From contig JAYSRU010000023.1 of the NCBI GenBank assembly GCA_043720875.1, positions 1 through 19,704 on the forward strand: a stretch of DNA of 19,704 nt. Direction: 5' to 3'. The position numbers and the translations under genes were made by a program. This DNA comes from JAYSRU01 sp043720875. Lineage in GTDB: Bacteria; Bacteroidota; Bacteroidia; Flavobacteriales_D; Crocinitomicaceae. The notes beneath the pieces were generated by a model. That model was not told where the DNA came from and made no database searches. It saw nothing but the letters and a program-made list of their open reading frames with translations. The stretch's first letter is position 1. Every line of letters starts with the position of its first letter. Of this stretch, positions 1 through 7,510 are shown in pieces.

Positions 1-3000
1 GCGCTTAAAACAGAATTAACAGAACGAGTAGATACACGAACTAAAGCAGGGAATGAACTTGCAGTAACGCCAAAAAATACCTCAGCAACTAAAACAGAAC
101 TAACACCAGCATCTAAAAAGACAATTGAATTTGTTGCTCCAACGTACCAAGCGGAGGTTAGCGCAATAGAAAACAATACGAAGTTGTCGGATGAGGTAAA
201 AAAATCAAAGGTTAATGAGCTTGACAAAAAATTAGTAAACACCATTGATACGAAAATTTCCGAAAACGATGAAAAGTATAAAGTTGCAAAAGGAACTGAT
301 GAAAAGTCTACCTTAATTGCACAAAATCAAAAGTTAGAAAACTTAAAGGAAAACGTATTAAAGCAAAATGAGTTAAGAAACGGAGGTGTTGCAGCAGTGG
401 TTCCGAACAACGAAAAAACAACAACAACTGATCCGAAAGTAAATGAAACGGGAACTGCGCCAAGTCAAACGGAAGCATTGCAACAATCGATTTTGACAGA
501 AGCTGATCCAACGTTTAATTCAGAAATCAAGGACCTTTTAGCACTTGCTCAGGCAGATAAAAAGGGGGAGAAGGCATTGATCGCAAGGTATGAAGACAAT
601 GTAAAGAAATTGGAAAAATTAAAGAAAAGTGTAGCGAAAGAAAATAAAACTACACCAAGTTCTGCCTTAGTTTTGAAATTAGCTGAACTAGATAATTTAA
701 TTTTAAATGCTAAGAATGAGATCGCTTCGATTAAAAAGGACGGCGTTCAACAAGTTAGTGCTGAACAACTTGCGGTTTTAAATTACAATAAATCGTTGGT
801 TGGAAAAAAAGCAGATGTTTTGGTGCTTGCTCCTAATGATCTTGCTGTCATCAACAAGCAAGAATCAGTGCTAAAAGAATTGAACCAAGTATTGGGAGAT
901 CAAACGGATGAACTGGCGCAACAAATAGCATCGAGTCCTGATAATGTTGAGGCGAAGACCAAATTAGCGGCACTTGAGAAAATTCAGGAAGCGAATGATC
1001 TTAAAGTGTTAGAGATTAAAAAGAAAGCAGCTTATTTAGAGGAATTAGTTGTAGACCCGAATAAAAATATTGAGCTACAAAGAAAAGCAAGTACATCAGC
1101 AGAAAAAGCGTTGTTACTTGAGCAAAAAAGAGTTGATGTTAAAGTCACGGAAAAAGAACGTAAAGCAGCTGAACGTCAGTTATTAGTAGAAGTTATTCAG
1201 TTGGTGAAAACTGAAAATGAAATTCTAGCACTTTCATCTACGGATGCGAAAGCAACACTTGAGAAAAAATCGATTACGTTTGATAATGCGACAAAGAATG
1301 CATCTGCAAACGAAAAGCAAACAGAGGTTGTGAAATCAAGTAAAGCAGCGAGTGAAACTGCAATTGAAATTCTAACGCAAAAAGTTGCGCGTACCAAAAG
1401 TATGGAAGATAAGAATGAGCTCTTAAAAGATCTTGTTGCTGAAGAAAAAAGCCTGCTTAGCGGAATCGATAAAGCGATTGAAGAAATGAAGGTCAAAAAC
1501 ATCACTAAGGAAGTTACGGGTGGTGCAATAGGTTTAGAAACACAAGCAGACGTTCTTGCCCTCAAAAATGAGGTTGCGGATAAAATTAATGGTTTTCAAG
1601 AGGTAAAGAAAGAATTGGCAACTTCTACGGATAAGTCGTTAACGAATCAACAACGCGAAACTCAAACGGCGACATTGGATAAAGGGATTTCTGCCTTGGT
1701 GCTACAAGAACAAGCCTTAGCAGCAAAATTGGAAGAAATGAATGCCCAACAAAACGCATTTAAAGAAACGCCGATAGATGTTGCCAATGAAAATACTACC
1801 GTGTCGTATGAAGCTGAGCGCAATATTGCTGCTACGGAAGAATACAAACAAATGTATTTAAAGAAACTCGAACAAAATAATACAAGCCGTGCAATAGATT
1901 CGTTGCAAAAAATGAGAGATCTTGTCTTAGAGCGTGTGAAGGAATCAACTGCGCGTGTTGCCAATGCTAATGATTTAACACCAACTGAAAAAGCAGCTAT
2001 TGTTGAATTATCTAGATTGAATAAAGACATTAGAGAAAAACGAGAAGAGCTCTTGTTAATCAATTTGGAGATGAAAAATCTTATGCCTTCGGATGCGGTA
2101 ACTGCAGATAATATTCAAAACTTGTTACTCAGAGAAGTTGAGCCTAAAAATTCTATGGGTGCACAAATGGACAAATATGGCTTAAACAAGGGCTTGGTTT
2201 ACCGTGTGCAAGTCGGAGCTTTTGCCTCGCAACCTAAGAAAAACATCTATGCTAAAATGTCTCCTGTAACTGGTGAGGAACAAGAAGATGGTATGACGCG
2301 TTACGTTGCGGGTTCTTTCTCTAGTCCTGCAGCTGCTAAAAAAGCAATGTCGGAAATGAAAAAAATGGGTTACGGCAGTGCAATTGTAGTGGCGTATAAC
2401 AACGGTGAACAAGTTACCTTAGCTGAGGCAGCAAAACTGAAAAGTCAAGGAGCAACTACTCCTAAGAATGAAACATTGATCGCAACGAACCCAAATAATA
2501 ATCCTGAGGTCTTGGTAATTAATACACCTAAAAATAAAAAAGGAACGAACAACGGAAAAACTGGAAATGGTAAAACTGGAAACAACAGTGCTAAGACGAA
2601 AGAACCATTTGTACCGGTAACTGTAAGGTACAACGAAGAAGCAGGTACAGCAATAGCTGCAGCTGGCGAAGATATTAAAGGTTTATACTTTACGGTTCAG
2701 GTTGGAGTTTATAGCAAAGCAATATCAGCAGATCGCTTACATAATATATCTCCATTGGTGAGTTTACGTTTACCAAACGGACAAGTTCGATATAGTTCTG
2801 GCGTGTTCTCGAGTGTGGAGGATGCAATGCCGAAACGAACTGAAGCACGTAAGCTTGGGATCCATGATGCCTTCATTACTGCGTACTTTAACGGAGAACG
2901 AATCGGTGTTGATGCTGGCGTTGAGATGCTGAAAAATTCAGGACAATCTTCGGTGGCGAAAGAATCTGAAAAAGTGCCAGAAGTAATTACTCCAAAAGCG

Positions 3001-3549
3001 ACTACCGAAGAAATTAAAGAAATTGTTGCGGAAGAAACTGCAGGAGTTGCAGCACGCGTTACCTTACGTAAGCGCTTAGTTACGAAACAAACATTTGCAG
3101 GTATTCCTTCCAACGAAATTGACCAATTGCGTAAAAAAGGAGTGCAGACAAATTTTAGTGCAAAAAGCAGAAAATTGACTACTGCTGCAGTTATAGCAGG
3201 AAAATCTTTGCCACAAATGGATGGATATGAATGTGATACCATTACTTCATACTTAGGAGTGGATGTTGAAAGTGTAAGTCCAACCGCGCAACTCACCGTG
3301 AGCGACCGTGAGCAACTTAATGGAAAATTTGTGCTAGAATTAATGTGCGAAGAAATGTCACTTTCTCAAGGTTTACAAATCTGGTTGAGCCAGCAAGGCA
3401 ACATCCAAGAAATGAGTTCAAAAGATGGTAAATTACGCATATTGATTATTTGTATCAATGCTGGTGAAGCTGGTAAATTAGAAAACCAAGCTAAGAAGAT
3501 TCATAACGGAACCACAAGGGTAGTGGCGGCTCCTTCTTGGTTGGATTAA
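1..3549 (+). CDS. Large coiled-coil protein with two SPOR-like domains (5' end outside window)
   Basis: The frame is open from base 1, so the gene starts before the window; the TTG at 184 is not a credible start. There are 1182 visible codons and a TAA stop. Bases 1 to about 2130 encode a Lys/Glu/Ala/Leu-rich, Asn-poor helical region that reads as long coiled coil. Two modules of about 75 residues follow, at about 2190-2415 and 2680-2920. They start YRVQVGAF and YFTVQVGVY and continue with a G-x-F-S-S turn, resembling SPOR-type folds, which in other proteins bind denuded peptidoglycan. A Gly/Asn/Lys-rich linker with GKTGNGKTGNN lies between them (about 2515-2610). The C-terminal region (about 3040-3546), ending APSWLD, is not recognised. 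I infer a periplasmic, cell-wall-contacting structural protein. Calling the modules SPOR rests on pattern only, and the missing N-terminus may carry the defining domain. Confidence 0.85.
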   Translation, partial: ALKTELTERVDTRTKAGNELAVTPKNTSATKTELTPASKKTIEFVAPTYQAEVSAIENNTKLSDEVKKSKVNELDKKLVNTIDTKISENDEKYKVAKGTDEKSTLIAQNQKLENLKENVLKQNELRNGGVAAVVPNNEKTTTTDPKVNETGTAPSQTEALQQSILTEADPTFNSEIKDLLALAQADKKGEKALIARYEDNVKKLEKLKKSVAKENKTTPSSALVLKLAELDNLILNAKNEIASIKKDGVQQVSAEQLAVLNYNKSLVGKKADVLVLAPNDLAVINKQESVLKELNQVLGDQTDELAQQIASSPDNVEAKTKLAALEKIQEANDLKVLEIKKKAAYLEELVVDPNKNIELQRKASTSAEKALLLEQKRVDVKVTEKERKAAERQLLVEVIQLVKTENEILALSSTDAKATLEKKSITFDNATKNASANEKQTEVVKSSKAASETAIEILTQKVARTKSMEDKNELLKDLVAEEKSLLSGIDKAIEEMKVKNITKEVTGGAIGLETQADVLALKNEVADKINGFQEVKKELATSTDKSLTNQQRETQTATLDKGISALVLQEQALAAKLEEMNAQQNAFKETPIDVANENTTVSYEAERNIAATEEYKQMYLKKLEQNNTSRAIDSLQKMRDLVLERVKESTARVANANDLTPTEKAAIVELSRLNKDIREKREELLLINLEMKNLMPSDAVTADNIQNLLLREVEPKNSMGAQMDKYGLNKGLVYRVQVGAFASQPKKNIYAKMSPVTGEEQEDGMTRYVAGSFSSPAAAKKAMSEMKKMGYGSAIVVAYNNGEQVTLAEAAKLKSQGATTPKNETLIATNPNNNPEVLVINTPKNKKGTNNGKTGNGKTGNNSAKTKEPFVPVTVRYNEEAGTAIAAAGEDIKGLYFTVQVGVYSKAISADRLHNISPLVSLRLPNGQVRYSSGVFSSVEDAMPKRTEARKLGIHDAFITAYFNGERIGVDAGVEMLKNSGQSSVAKESEKVPEVITPKATTEEIKEIVAEETAGVAARVTLRKRLVTKQTFAGIPSNEIDQLRKKGVQTNFSAKSRKLTTAAVIAGKSLPQMDGYECDTITSYLGVDVESVSPTAQLTVSDREQLNGKFVLELMCEEMSLSQGLQIWLSQQGNIQEMSSKDGKLRILIICINAGEAGKLENQAKKIHNGTTRVVAAPSWLD

Positions 3550-3614
3550 AGTTAACTTAGTTGATTAGTATTAGTTGAACGGTAATAATTAGTACAGAAC
3601 TTCGTTTCAGTTTT

Positions 3615-4256
3615 ATGACAAATTTCATAGCATCCTTATTTTTGTTACTATTTCATGATCAGTCCTTTGCTCAAATTGACGATACCTTGTATCAGCCTAA
3701 ACCTCAACTGAACGAGACGCCAACGTTAGACAAAAAAGGCAATATTTTTTTTGACGTTTATAGAGGTTTTTTTGATCCAGCAATACAACGTTTATCAATA
3801 CACAAAGGGTACAATGTATCAAATAATTTGGGGTTACTAGGTATAAGAGGAGAATATTTGATTAACGATTGGATCGGAATTGGAGGCGAGTGCAGCTTTA
3901 AATATTATGAAGTAAGTTTCAGAAGCGTGTACTACTCAAAACTTCCGGATACCACGTCGTATCAATTTAACATTAAGAATCATGAAATCTTAATTGCTCC
4001 AAATCTGAACTTTCATTTTTTTAGCTCGAAACGTTTTCAATCTTGTTTAAATTTAAAGCTCGGGTATCATTATAGCTATTTTGGAAGCAATCGAGAACTC
4101 GACTATTCAGTTAATCCTTTTCCGAGTTATCACTCAATATTTGTACGCTTTGCATTTAACTTACGTTACTTAATTACCCAAAACATAGGCTTGAATTTTG
4201 GGATGAGTACCAGTAAAGATATTTTTTCTGCCGGATTAACTTTTAAATTTCATTAA
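3615..4256 (+). CDS. Small secreted beta-rich protein, probable outer-membrane beta-barrel
   Basis: This encodes 213 residues from ATG 3615. The N-terminus is a short signal peptide (hydrophobic IASLFLLLF, cleavage likely after SFA before Gln20). The mature part is rich in Tyr, Phe and Asn, with alternating hydrophobic stretches such as HEILIAPNLNFHFF, CLNLKLGYHYSYF and FVRFAFNLRYLI. It ends in short strands, FSAGLTFKFH. This fits small 8-10-stranded outer-membrane barrels common in Bacteroidota, but I see no family-specific motif. It lies 65 bp after the coiled-coil gene on the same strand, and I see no promoter element between them, so co-transcription is possible. The function is unknown. 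Confidence 0.75.
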   Translation: MTNFIASLFLLLFHDQSFAQIDDTLYQPKPQLNETPTLDKKGNIFFDVYRGFFDPAIQRLSIHKGYNVSNNLGLLGIRGEYLINDWIGIGGECSFKYYEVSFRSVYYSKLPDTTSYQFNIKNHEILIAPNLNFHFFSSKRFQSCLNLKLGYHYSYFGSNRELDYSVNPFPSYHSIFVRFAFNLRYLITQNIGLNFGMSTSKDIFSAGLTFKFH

Positions 4257-4275
4257 GTAGTTGTGTAAAATGACT

Positions 4276-4283
4276 TACCTTTG
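4276..4283 (+). promoter_or_regulatory. Bacteroidota -7 promoter element for clpS
   Basis: TACCTTTG matches the Bacteroidota -7 consensus TAnnTTTG exactly and sits 20 bp before the clpS ATG, implying a leader of about 14 nt. No good -33 TTG lies 19-21 bp upstream; a TTG at 4261 is too close. The octamer is identical to the one before the S9 peptidase gene. Confidence 0.5.
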
Positions 4284-4303
4284 TAACTTACAAAAGACAA
4301 ATT

Positions 4304-4573
4304 ATGCAAACAGACACGGAAGAAGATGTATTAGTAGTAGAGCAATTAGTAGATCAAAAAATGCTAGTTGTCTTCAACGATGATGTAAATTCATTTGATC
4401 ACGTAACCGCTTCGTTAATCAAAGTATGCAAGCACGAAAGCATTCAGGCTGAGCAATGCACTTGGATTATTCACAACAACGGAAAATGTGATGTTAAGCG
4501 TGGAGATTTCGAAGCCCTTGAACCTATGTGCGTTGCACTATTGGACAGAGGTATTTCTGCAGAAATACATTAA
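4304..4573 (+). CDS. clpS: ATP-dependent Clp protease adaptor ClpS
   Basis: This 89-residue protein carries the ClpS core. It has FNDDVNSFDHV at residues 24-34, VCKHESIQAEQC at 41-52, HNNGKC at 57-62 and the closing MCVALLDRGISAEI. ClpS binds substrates with N-terminal destabilising residues and hands them to the ClpAP (or equivalent Clp) protease in the cytoplasm. Asn25, Asp26, Asp27 and His57 align with the residues that hold the substrate's alpha-amino group in characterised ClpS. The protein has the short divergent form common in Bacteroidota. The ATG lies just after a TAnnTTTG element. No Clp ATPase gene is adjacent, so it is probably a single-gene unit. Confidence 0.93.
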   Translation: MQTDTEEDVLVVEQLVDQKMLVVFNDDVNSFDHVTASLIKVCKHESIQAEQCTWIIHNNGKCDVKRGDFEALEPMCVALLDRGISAEIH

Positions 4574-4621
4574 TACTGATCTAAAGAATATAACTTTTAA
4601 TCAATTATTCACTGCAAACGC

Positions 4622-4651
4622 TTGCAAAAGTAAAAAAACACCTTATCTTTG
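4622..4651 (+). promoter_or_regulatory. Promoter of tRNA-Arg (TTG-n19-TATCTTTG)
   Basis: TTG (4622-4624) is followed 19 bp later by TATCTTTG (4644-4651), a full match to the Bacteroidota -33/-7 promoter. Transcription would start near 4658, about 14 nt before the tRNA. The imperfect repeats CGCTTGCAAAAG (4619) and CGCTTGTAAAAG (4655) flank it. Confidence 0.7.
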
Positions 4652-4671
4652 CACTCGCTTGTAAAAGCAAT

Positions 4672-4745
4672 GGCTTCCTAGCTCAACTGAATAGAGCACT
4701 ACATTACGGCTGTAGAGGTTTTAGGTTTGAATCCTAAGGAGGTCA
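4672..4745 (+). tRNA. tRNA-Arg (anticodon ACG)
   Basis: This is a 74-nt cloverleaf folded by hand. The acceptor is GGCTTCC/GGAGGTC (7 pairs, two G-U). The D stem is GCTC/GAGC with loop AACTGAATA. The anticodon stem is CTACA/TGTAG with loop TTACGGC, giving anticodon ACG at 4706-4708. The variable loop is AGGTT. The T stem is TTAGG/CCTAA with loop TTTGAAT, and the discriminator is A4745. ACG reads CGN arginine codons after A34 is deaminated to inosine by TadA. CCA is not encoded, so it is added after transcription. The usual G19-C56 tertiary pair is replaced by A19-U56, while G18, U55 and the A15-U48 pair are kept. A strong promoter lies upstream and a terminator 8 nt downstream. Confidence 0.93.
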
Positions 4746-4747
4746 CT
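4731..4747 (+). repeat. 3' end of tRNA-Arg, copy 1 of a 17-bp direct repeat
   Basis: The sequence ATCCTAAGGAGGTCACT covers the 3' half of the T stem-loop, the 3' acceptor strand and 2 nt beyond the discriminator. A copy differing at one base is found at 4907-4923. Confidence 0.8.
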
Positions 4748-4753
4748 CTGATG

Positions 4754-4788
4754 AAAGCTCCTTTAACGCAAGTTAAAGGAGCTTTTTT
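4754..4788 (+). terminator. Intrinsic terminator after tRNA-Arg
   Basis: The core 12-bp stem AGCTCCTTTAAC/GTTAAAGGAGCT (4756-4767 with 4772-4783) is closed by a GCAA tetraloop. It is extended by A-T pairs and followed by a run of T. It starts 8 nt after the tRNA discriminator and is a textbook factor-independent terminator. Confidence 0.88.
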
Positions 4789-4789
4789 G

Positions 4790-4925
4790 GTTTTCACTGT
4801 GTCGCAAACATCGTTTTCGGAAGCAAGTGAAACCCAAAAAAGCCAACTACTTTGTAAAAGTGGTTGTGCGCTTTCATCCACTGCACGTATCGATAAAGGA
4901 TCTATTATCCTAAGGAGGTTACTAA
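4790..4925 (+). other. Structured non-coding stretch between two terminators
   Basis: No credible gene lies here, but the DNA is dense in inverted repeats. There is a bulged TTTTCACT/AGTGAAA pair (about 4791-4831). A 10-bp hairpin CAACTACTTT-GTA-AAAGTGGTTG lies at 4844-4866 with one G-U pair. GTGC/GCAC pairs 4866-4869 with 4883-4886. AGGAT/ATCCT is at 4897-4911. The stretch ends with the duplicated tRNA 3' end and a second terminator. It could be a small RNA, a decayed tRNA gene or an old integration scar. No promoter for it was found. Confidence 0.35.
4907..4923 (+). repeat. Copy 2 of the tRNA-Arg 3' end (attachment-site or tRNA relic)
   Basis: ATCCTAAGGAGGTTACT matches the tRNA 3' end at 16 of 17 positions, 176 bp downstream. 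The bases before it cannot form the T stem (TTAGG is missing), so this is not a working tRNA. A repeat of exactly a tRNA 3' end is the usual footprint of integrase-mediated insertion, but no integrase is present in the window. Confidence 0.65.
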
Positions 4926-4926
4926 A

Positions 4927-4967
4927 AAAAAAGTCAAATTATTGTTTATCAGTAGTTTGACTTTTTT
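4927..4967 (+). terminator. Second intrinsic terminator
   Basis: AAAAAAGTCAAA (4927-4938) pairs with TTTGACTTTTTT (4956-4967) around a 17-nt loop. Both arms end in A/T runs, so it could act in either direction. On the minus strand it could also stop transcripts from the class V aminotransferase gene, whose stop is about 75 bp away. Confidence 0.7.
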
Positions 4968-5041
4968 GTTTCCCCACGTGTCCCTGAAAAAGTTTACAAA
5001 AGATCATTTAGGATCAAACTAATCATGGATCGAACTATAAA

Positions 5042-6535
5042 TTATGAAAACCAACTTTCAACCAATTCTTTCTCCATTGGTTGTGCATTTTTATGAAGGA
5101 ATTCGTTTGTTATTTTATTATACTCATAATCTTTCGACCATTCTCCAAAATGTTCTGCTAAATCAATGATGCTGTTGCAAACAAAATCAATTTCTTTATT
5201 GGTTGTAGTTGGATGAATTGACATTCTAATCCATCCTGGCTTTTCAATTAAATCTCCTGAAGAAATTTTATCAATAAGATGGTGAGACGTTTCTTGATCA
5301 ACGTGCAACAAAAAATGTCCATAAGTACCTGCACAACTGCACCCACCTCTTGTTTGAATTCCAAAATGGTCATTTAACATTTTAACGCCCAAATTGAAAT
5401 GTAAATTTTTAATGTAGAAAGAAATCACACCTAATCGATCTTGGTGCTGGCCGGCTAACAAAACGATATTAGCAACAGCTTTTAATTTCGAAAAGACATA
5501 TTCTACAATCTGATGTTCTCTTGCTAGTATGTTATTCGTTCCCATTGCCTCCTTCAACTGAATGGCCAAAGCTGTCTTAATAACCTGAAGAAATCCAGGT
5601 GTTCCACCATCTTCGCGATCTTCAATATTTTCAACATATTTGTGTTCACCCCAAGGATTTGTCCAGCTGACAGTTCCACCTCCTGGATGGTCTGGAATCA
5701 TGTTTTTGTATAATTTTTTATTAAAAATTAAAACCCCTGAAGTTCCTGGTCCGCCTAGAAATTTATGTGGTGAAAAGAAAATAGCATCTAGGTATCCATT
5801 CGGATCATTTATAGGATGCATATCAATATCAATGTAAGGAGCCGAACAAGCGAAATCCACGAAACAAACGCCATTATTCTCATGCATTATTTTCGACACC
5901 TCATGGTATGGTGTTCTAATTCCTGTTACATTCGAACAAGAAGTAATCGATGCAATTTTTATACTTCTATCCTTATATTTATCAAGTAAACTGGTGAAGT
6001 TTTCAATGCTAAAAAGGCCATCCTCGGTTGCTGGTATAACTTCAACATCTGCAATTGTTTCCAACCATGAAGTTTGATTGGAGTGATGTTCCATATGGGA
6101 TATAAAAACGATTGGTTTTTTCTCATCTGGAACTATAATATGCCCTTTTAAATTTTCTGGTACTTTTAATCCTAAAATGCGTTGAAATTTATTTATGACT
6201 CCAGTCATACCAGACCCATCCGTAATTAATACGTCATTATCATTTGCATGAACATGGTGTTTAATGATATGGCGCGCTTTATGATAAGCCATTGTCATTG
6301 AAGTTCCAGAAACAGTGGTTTCAGTATGTGTATTAGCAACAAAAGGTCCGAATTTATTCATTAATTTCTCTTCAATTGGGCGATACAATCGGCCACTTGC
6401 CGTCCAATCCGTATAAATAATTTTCTTTGTTCCAAACGGAGAAATAAACTCTTGATCAATTCCAATAATATTGCTTCTAAATCTTTCAAAATAATTTTCA
6501 AGATCCATTGATGCTGTTTTCTCTGTAGTTATCAT
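5042..6535 (-). CDS. Aminotransferase class V-fold PLP enzyme (cysteine desulfurase-like)
   Basis: This 497-residue cytosolic protein starts at ATG 6535. It has the fold-type I PLP signature of the SufS/CsdA group. EHHSNQTSW is at residues 149-157, VDFACSAP with PLP-contacting Asp227 at about 226-233, and FFSPHKFLGGPGTSG has the PLP lysine at Lys258. The usual SufS catalytic loop is replaced by QTRGGCSCAGTYGH (394-407), with Cys399 and Cys401. At about 500 residues it is longer than SufS/CsdA (about 400), with extra sequence at the C-terminus. The family probably acts on cysteine or a related amino acid, but the substrate cannot be told from sequence. No Suf or Isc genes are nearby; it stands alone behind its own promoter. 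Confidence 0.88.
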   Translation of the reverse strand: MITTEKTASMDLENYFERFRSNIIGIDQEFISPFGTKKIIYTDWTASGRLYRPIEEKLMNKFGPFVANTHTETTVSGTSMTMAYHKARHIIKHHVHANDNDVLITDGSGMTGVINKFQRILGLKVPENLKGHIIVPDEKKPIVFISHMEHHSNQTSWLETIADVEVIPATEDGLFSIENFTSLLDKYKDRSIKIASITSCSNVTGIRTPYHEVSKIMHENNGVCFVDFACSAPYIDIDMHPINDPNGYLDAIFFSPHKFLGGPGTSGVLIFNKKLYKNMIPDHPGGGTVSWTNPWGEHKYVENIEDREDGGTPGFLQVIKTALAIQLKEAMGTNNILAREHQIVEYVFSKLKAVANIVLLAGQHQDRLGVISFYIKNLHFNLGVKMLNDHFGIQTRGGCSCAGTYGHFLLHVDQETSHHLIDKISSGDLIEKPGWIRMSIHPTTTNKEIDFVCNSIIDLAEHFGEWSKDYEYNKITNEFLHKNAQPMEKELVESWFS

Positions 6536-6553
6536 ATCATATTCAATAGGTCA

Positions 6554-6583
6554 TAAAACTACAAGAAATTTTTAATAAATCAA
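6554..6583 (-). promoter_or_regulatory. Promoter of the class V aminotransferase gene
   Basis: On the minus strand, TTG (6583-6581) is followed after 19 bp by TAGTTTTA (6561-6554). This matches the Bacteroidota promoter except for the last -7 base. The ATG lies 18 bp downstream. It is the only good candidate in the 220-bp gap. Confidence 0.5.
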
Positions 6584-6755
6584 CAAAAAGAAGGGTTATA
6601 TTGAGGTCTTAAAATGGATTCCTAAACTTCAAATTGAATATTTTGTTTTGCCTCTTTTGTTATGCAAAGTCGAAAATTTTGATAGGGTTTTAATTCTTTT
6701 TTGCTATATGGTTCTTGTTTTATAGCGTACGTTTAACTTCACCTTTAACTGCTCT

Positions 6756-7379
6756 TTATTTGAGGGGTACAGAAGACGGTTTCAAAACCGTATCGACAAT
6801 AGGTGTATATTCGTTAATCACCATTCCCAGCATACGACCGTCATAATTATCATCGATTGGGTCAACATCATGTGTTTCTCCTTGCAGAACAGTTGGAACT
6901 GAATGCTTTTTTGGCGGACAACTTACTTCACCTTTTCTTGTTTCAACTAGAGTGTCCTGAGTTGCGGTTACAGAAACAACCGTGTCTTTTGAGATCTCGG
7001 TTCTACTTTTAATTTCTCCAACCGTGTGTTGGTCTTTTTTAGACGGTGAGCAACCGCTAAGAAATAACAGAGATCCGAAAGTAAACACCCCAATTTTATG
7101 AATAAAACTTGTTCCGTTTTGCGCTTTTTGATAATTAGTGATGAGAAAATGCTCATATTTTTTGGGCGGAATTTCAATTTGGGATACCTTGAAATAACCA
7201 CACGTTTTCTCTTTCGCATGATTTAAAAAATATCCCTTGATTTCATCGGTATTCATTTTAGTGAAATCGACAACCGTTTTCTCACAACTCATACAATGGC
7301 GACCAATCTTGTTTTCGGTCATTTCTTCCCAGCTTTGATGACAAGGAACAGGGATAGTTATTTTAAGTTTTTTGTCCAT
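6756..7379 (-). CDS. Hypothetical envelope protein with N-terminal Cys-rich Bacteroidota domain
   Basis: The protein has 207 residues from ATG 7379; a TTG at 7415 would add 12 poorly supported residues. The first 65 residues have the pattern CH-x3-W-x2-M (13-20), GRHCMSCEKTVVDFT (26-40) and KTCGYF (59-63). This small Cys motif domain recurs at the start of many Bacteroidota envelope proteins. Cys13, His14, Cys29, Cys32 and Cys60 suggest a metal site, which is my inference. A single hydrophobic segment (about 94-110, ending FLSGC) follows, then a polar tail containing SCPPKK. The tail is too short for a recognisable domain. The likely layout is cytoplasmic Cys domain, one membrane span, periplasmic tail. 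It is divergent from the glycosyltransferase, and its function is unknown. Confidence 0.75.
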   Translation of the reverse strand: MDKKLKITIPVPCHQSWEEMTENKIGRHCMSCEKTVVDFTKMNTDEIKGYFLNHAKEKTCGYFKVSQIEIPPKKYEHFLITNYQKAQNGTSFIHKIGVFTFGSLLFLSGCSPSKKDQHTVGEIKSRTEISKDTVVSVTATQDTLVETRKGEVSCPPKKHSVPTVLQGETHDVDPIDDNYDGRMLGMVINEYTPIVDTVLKPSSVPLK

Positions 7380-7451
7380 GATGTTGTGATTTAATGTGGA
7401 TTTGAATAAATACAAACGGGTGAGACACTATACAATCTTTGCATGGAAAGG

Positions 7452-7481
7452 TTCATCTGGGAAGAATTATCTCTTTCTTTG
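7452..7481 (+). promoter_or_regulatory. Possible promoter of the glycosyltransferase gene
   Basis: TTC-n19-TTTCTTTG is one mismatch from consensus in each element. It would start transcription near 7488, which leaves only the TTG at 7511 as a start codon and fits the ribosome-binding-like AAAGGAG at 7495-7501. AATCTTTG at 7434 is an alternative -7 element. Confidence 0.3.
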
Positions 7482-7510
7482 CAGTTCACCTCTTAAAGGA
7501 GCAAGCTCAA

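Noticed and set aside
184..186. TTG as start of the coiled-coil gene
   Set aside because: The frame is open with the same amino-acid style back to base 1, so the true start is outside the window.
4854..4923. A second complete tRNA gene
   Set aside because: Only the 3' end matches. No T stem partner, D arm or anticodon arm can be drawn.
4699..4960. Short open frames on both strands over the tRNA and terminators (4727-4960 on +, 4699-4881 on -)
   Set aside because: They cover the tRNA, its terminator and hairpins, and their protein sequences are just translated stem-loops.
4574..5041. A mobile element beside tRNA-Arg
   Set aside because: No integrase, transposase or terminal inverted repeats are present; only the short tRNA-end duplication remains.
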